A stretch of 34,392 nucleotides of DNA from JAJPXC01 sp964562375. Lineage in GTDB: Bacteria; Bacteroidota; Bacteroidia; Bacteroidales; Muribaculaceae. The stretch lies in the NCBI GenBank assembly GCA_964562375.1, contig CAZLSW010000031.1:1-34392 (forward strand), written 5' to 3'. Position numbers and translations under genes: made by a program. The number at the start of each line of letters is the position of its first letter. Position 1 is the first letter of the stretch. This document shows, piece after piece, positions 33,538-34,392 of this stretch. Under the pieces are notes generated by a model that was not told the origin of the DNA, did no database searches, and saw only the letters and a program-made list of their open reading frames with translations.

Positions 33538-34149
33538 ATGACTTACGGATATATACGCGTGTCGACCGACCGGCAGACTGTGGAGAACCAGCGTTTTGAA
33601 ATCACGCGCTTCTGCGAGCGGGAGCATATCACCATTGACGGATGGATTGAGGAAACAATCTCAGGCACCAAGAGCTACACCAAACGCGAGTTGGGCAAGC
33701 TGTTGAAGCGCGTCGCCAAGGACGATCTTATTATCTGCACCGAGCTGTCGCGCTTGGGCCGCTCACTGTTTATGATCATGGAGATATTGAACCTCTGTAT
33801 GACCAAGGAGGCCCGCGTGTGGACCATCAAGGACAACTACCGACTTGGCGACGACATCCAGTCGAAGGTATTGGCGTTCGCTTTCGGACTCTCGGCCGAG
33901 ATTGAGCGCAACCTCATCTCTCAGCGCACCCGTGAAGCCTTAGCCAAGCGCCGCGCCGAAGGAGTAACCCTCGGACGCCCAAAAGGCTCTCTGACCCAAG
34001 TTGATAAGATGAAGTTACACAAGAAAGAAACACTGATAAAAGGCTTATTGGAGGAGGGAGTGTCCCAGAGGGAAATCGCCAGGATTTGCAAGGTTGACAG
34101 GAATACTGTTTCCCGGTTTATAAAAGCACGGGGATTGTCAGCAAAATAG
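33538..34149 (+). CDS. Serine recombinase, Mpi-type DNA invertase family
   Basis: 203 residues from MTYGYIRVSTDRQTVENQRF; a 21-codon upstream extension to 33475 runs over the divergent promoter and is rejected. The catalytic serine is Ser9 in YIRVSTD, with the conserved arginines of ELSRLGRS and the helix of LAFAFGLSAEIERNLISQRTREAL. The C-terminal ~45 residues are a helix-turn-helix (VSQREIARICKVDRNTVSRFIK) that binds the recombination site. Overall it resembles the B. fragilis Mpi invertase, which flips promoters of surface polysaccharide loci. No Mpi-like inverted repeats are visible in this window. It sits three bases upstream of a methyltransferase specificity fragment. Confidence 0.88.
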   Translation: MTYGYIRVSTDRQTVENQRFEITRFCEREHITIDGWIEETISGTKSYTKRELGKLLKRVAKDDLIICTELSRLGRSLFMIMEILNLCMTKEARVWTIKDNYRLGDDIQSKVLAFAFGLSAEIERNLISQRTREALAKRRAEGVTLGRPKGSLTQVDKMKLHKKETLIKGLLEEGVSQREIARICKVDRNTVSRFIKARGLSAK

Positions 34150-34152
34150 TGA

Positions 34153-34392
34153 CCCATTCTCCGCGGCCGCGACATCAAGCGATACGGCTACAACCGGGCT
34201 GGTCTATGGTTGATTAACACCCATAATGGAGTTAAAGAGTCAGGAATAGGTAGAATACGAATCGAAGAATACCCTTCAGTCAAGGCTCATTTAGATGCTT
34301 ACTTTCACAAAATATCCTCCCGAGCTGATAAGGGAGATACTCCATATAATTTGCGTAATTGCACTTATATGGAGGATTTCTCTCGGCCTAAA
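34153..34392 (+). pseudogene. Startless fragment of a DNA methyltransferase specificity domain (window edge)
   Basis: From 34153 the frame reads PILRGRDIKRYGYNRAGLWL, then a run containing RIEEYPSVKAHLDAYFHKISSRADKGDTPYNLRNC, to the window end at 34392. This matches the TaqI/Eco57I-like C-terminal specificity domain of type II/IIG DNA methyltransferases, where PILRGxDIKRY opens the target-recognition region. The codon directly before it is TGA (34150-34152), and there is no start codon or upstream frame, so nothing translates it here unless recombined. I call it a silent or truncated cassette. The rest lies outside the window. Confidence 0.75.

Noticed and set aside
1..34392. tRNA or rRNA genes
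   Set aside because: I saw no cloverleaf or rRNA-like stretch in any intergenic region; a covariance-model scan would be needed to exclude small RNAs.

Overview
The window looks like a chromosomal segment of a gut-type Bacteroidales bacterium, most likely of the Muribaculaceae or a close relative. The family level is an inference. The support is: promoters with the Bacteroidetes -33 TTTG / -7 TAnnTTTG pattern and no clear Shine-Dalgarno sites, a LytS/LytTR pair, a fused ResB-CcsA cytochrome c assembly protein, an imelysin/di-haem oxidoreductase locus, a multimodular secreted amylase with a sorting-type C-terminal tail, and a recombinase of the Bacteroides Mpi type.

Layout. 1-551 is non-coding and holds one palindromic repeat and a promoter. 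552-2409 is a two-component system (LytS-type kinase, LytTR regulator). 2471-6485 is a tight cluster: type III pantothenate kinase, an outer-membrane protein, LptC and a CorC/GldE-like membrane protein. 6589-14071 is on the minus strand: an RND tripartite efflux operon (fusion protein, pump, outer-membrane factor), then lpxA and a TrmH-family methyltransferase. 14072-14664 is a regulatory and repeat-rich gap. 14665-17481 is a large GH13 amylase. 17657-23666 (minus) is a haem/iron-type cluster: porin-like protein, imelysin lipoprotein, di-haem oxidoreductase, and ResB-CcsA, which probably attaches haem to the oxidoreductase. 23667-24106 holds a 60-bp palindromic tandem array. 24116-26312 encodes a B12-type radical SAM protein and a GT2 glycosyltransferase. 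26309-27796 (minus) is a GHL10/DUF187-like glycosidase. 28051-32291 encodes IlvE, an HD-domain protein, a membrane-anchored DNA/RNA nuclease and MnmE. 32438-34392 looks like an accessory island: an unrecognised protein, an Mpi-type serine recombinase, and a fragment of a DNA-methyltransferase specificity domain that lacks a start codon and runs off the edge.

Two things stand out. First, a mosaic family of GC-rich palindromic elements is scattered through the window in intergenic DNA and also, without breaking the frame, inside lptC, ccsA and mnmE. In mnmE three tandem 81-bp copies separate the G4 and G5 motifs of the GTPase domain. An intergenic array at 23849-24063 has the same architecture with a 60-bp unit. 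Elements of this sort recall the Rickettsia palindromic elements, but I do not recognise this family. Second, the recombinase sits directly beside a methyltransferase target-recognition fragment that begins at a conserved motif right after a stop codon. That is what a silent cassette of an invertible restriction-modification locus would look like.
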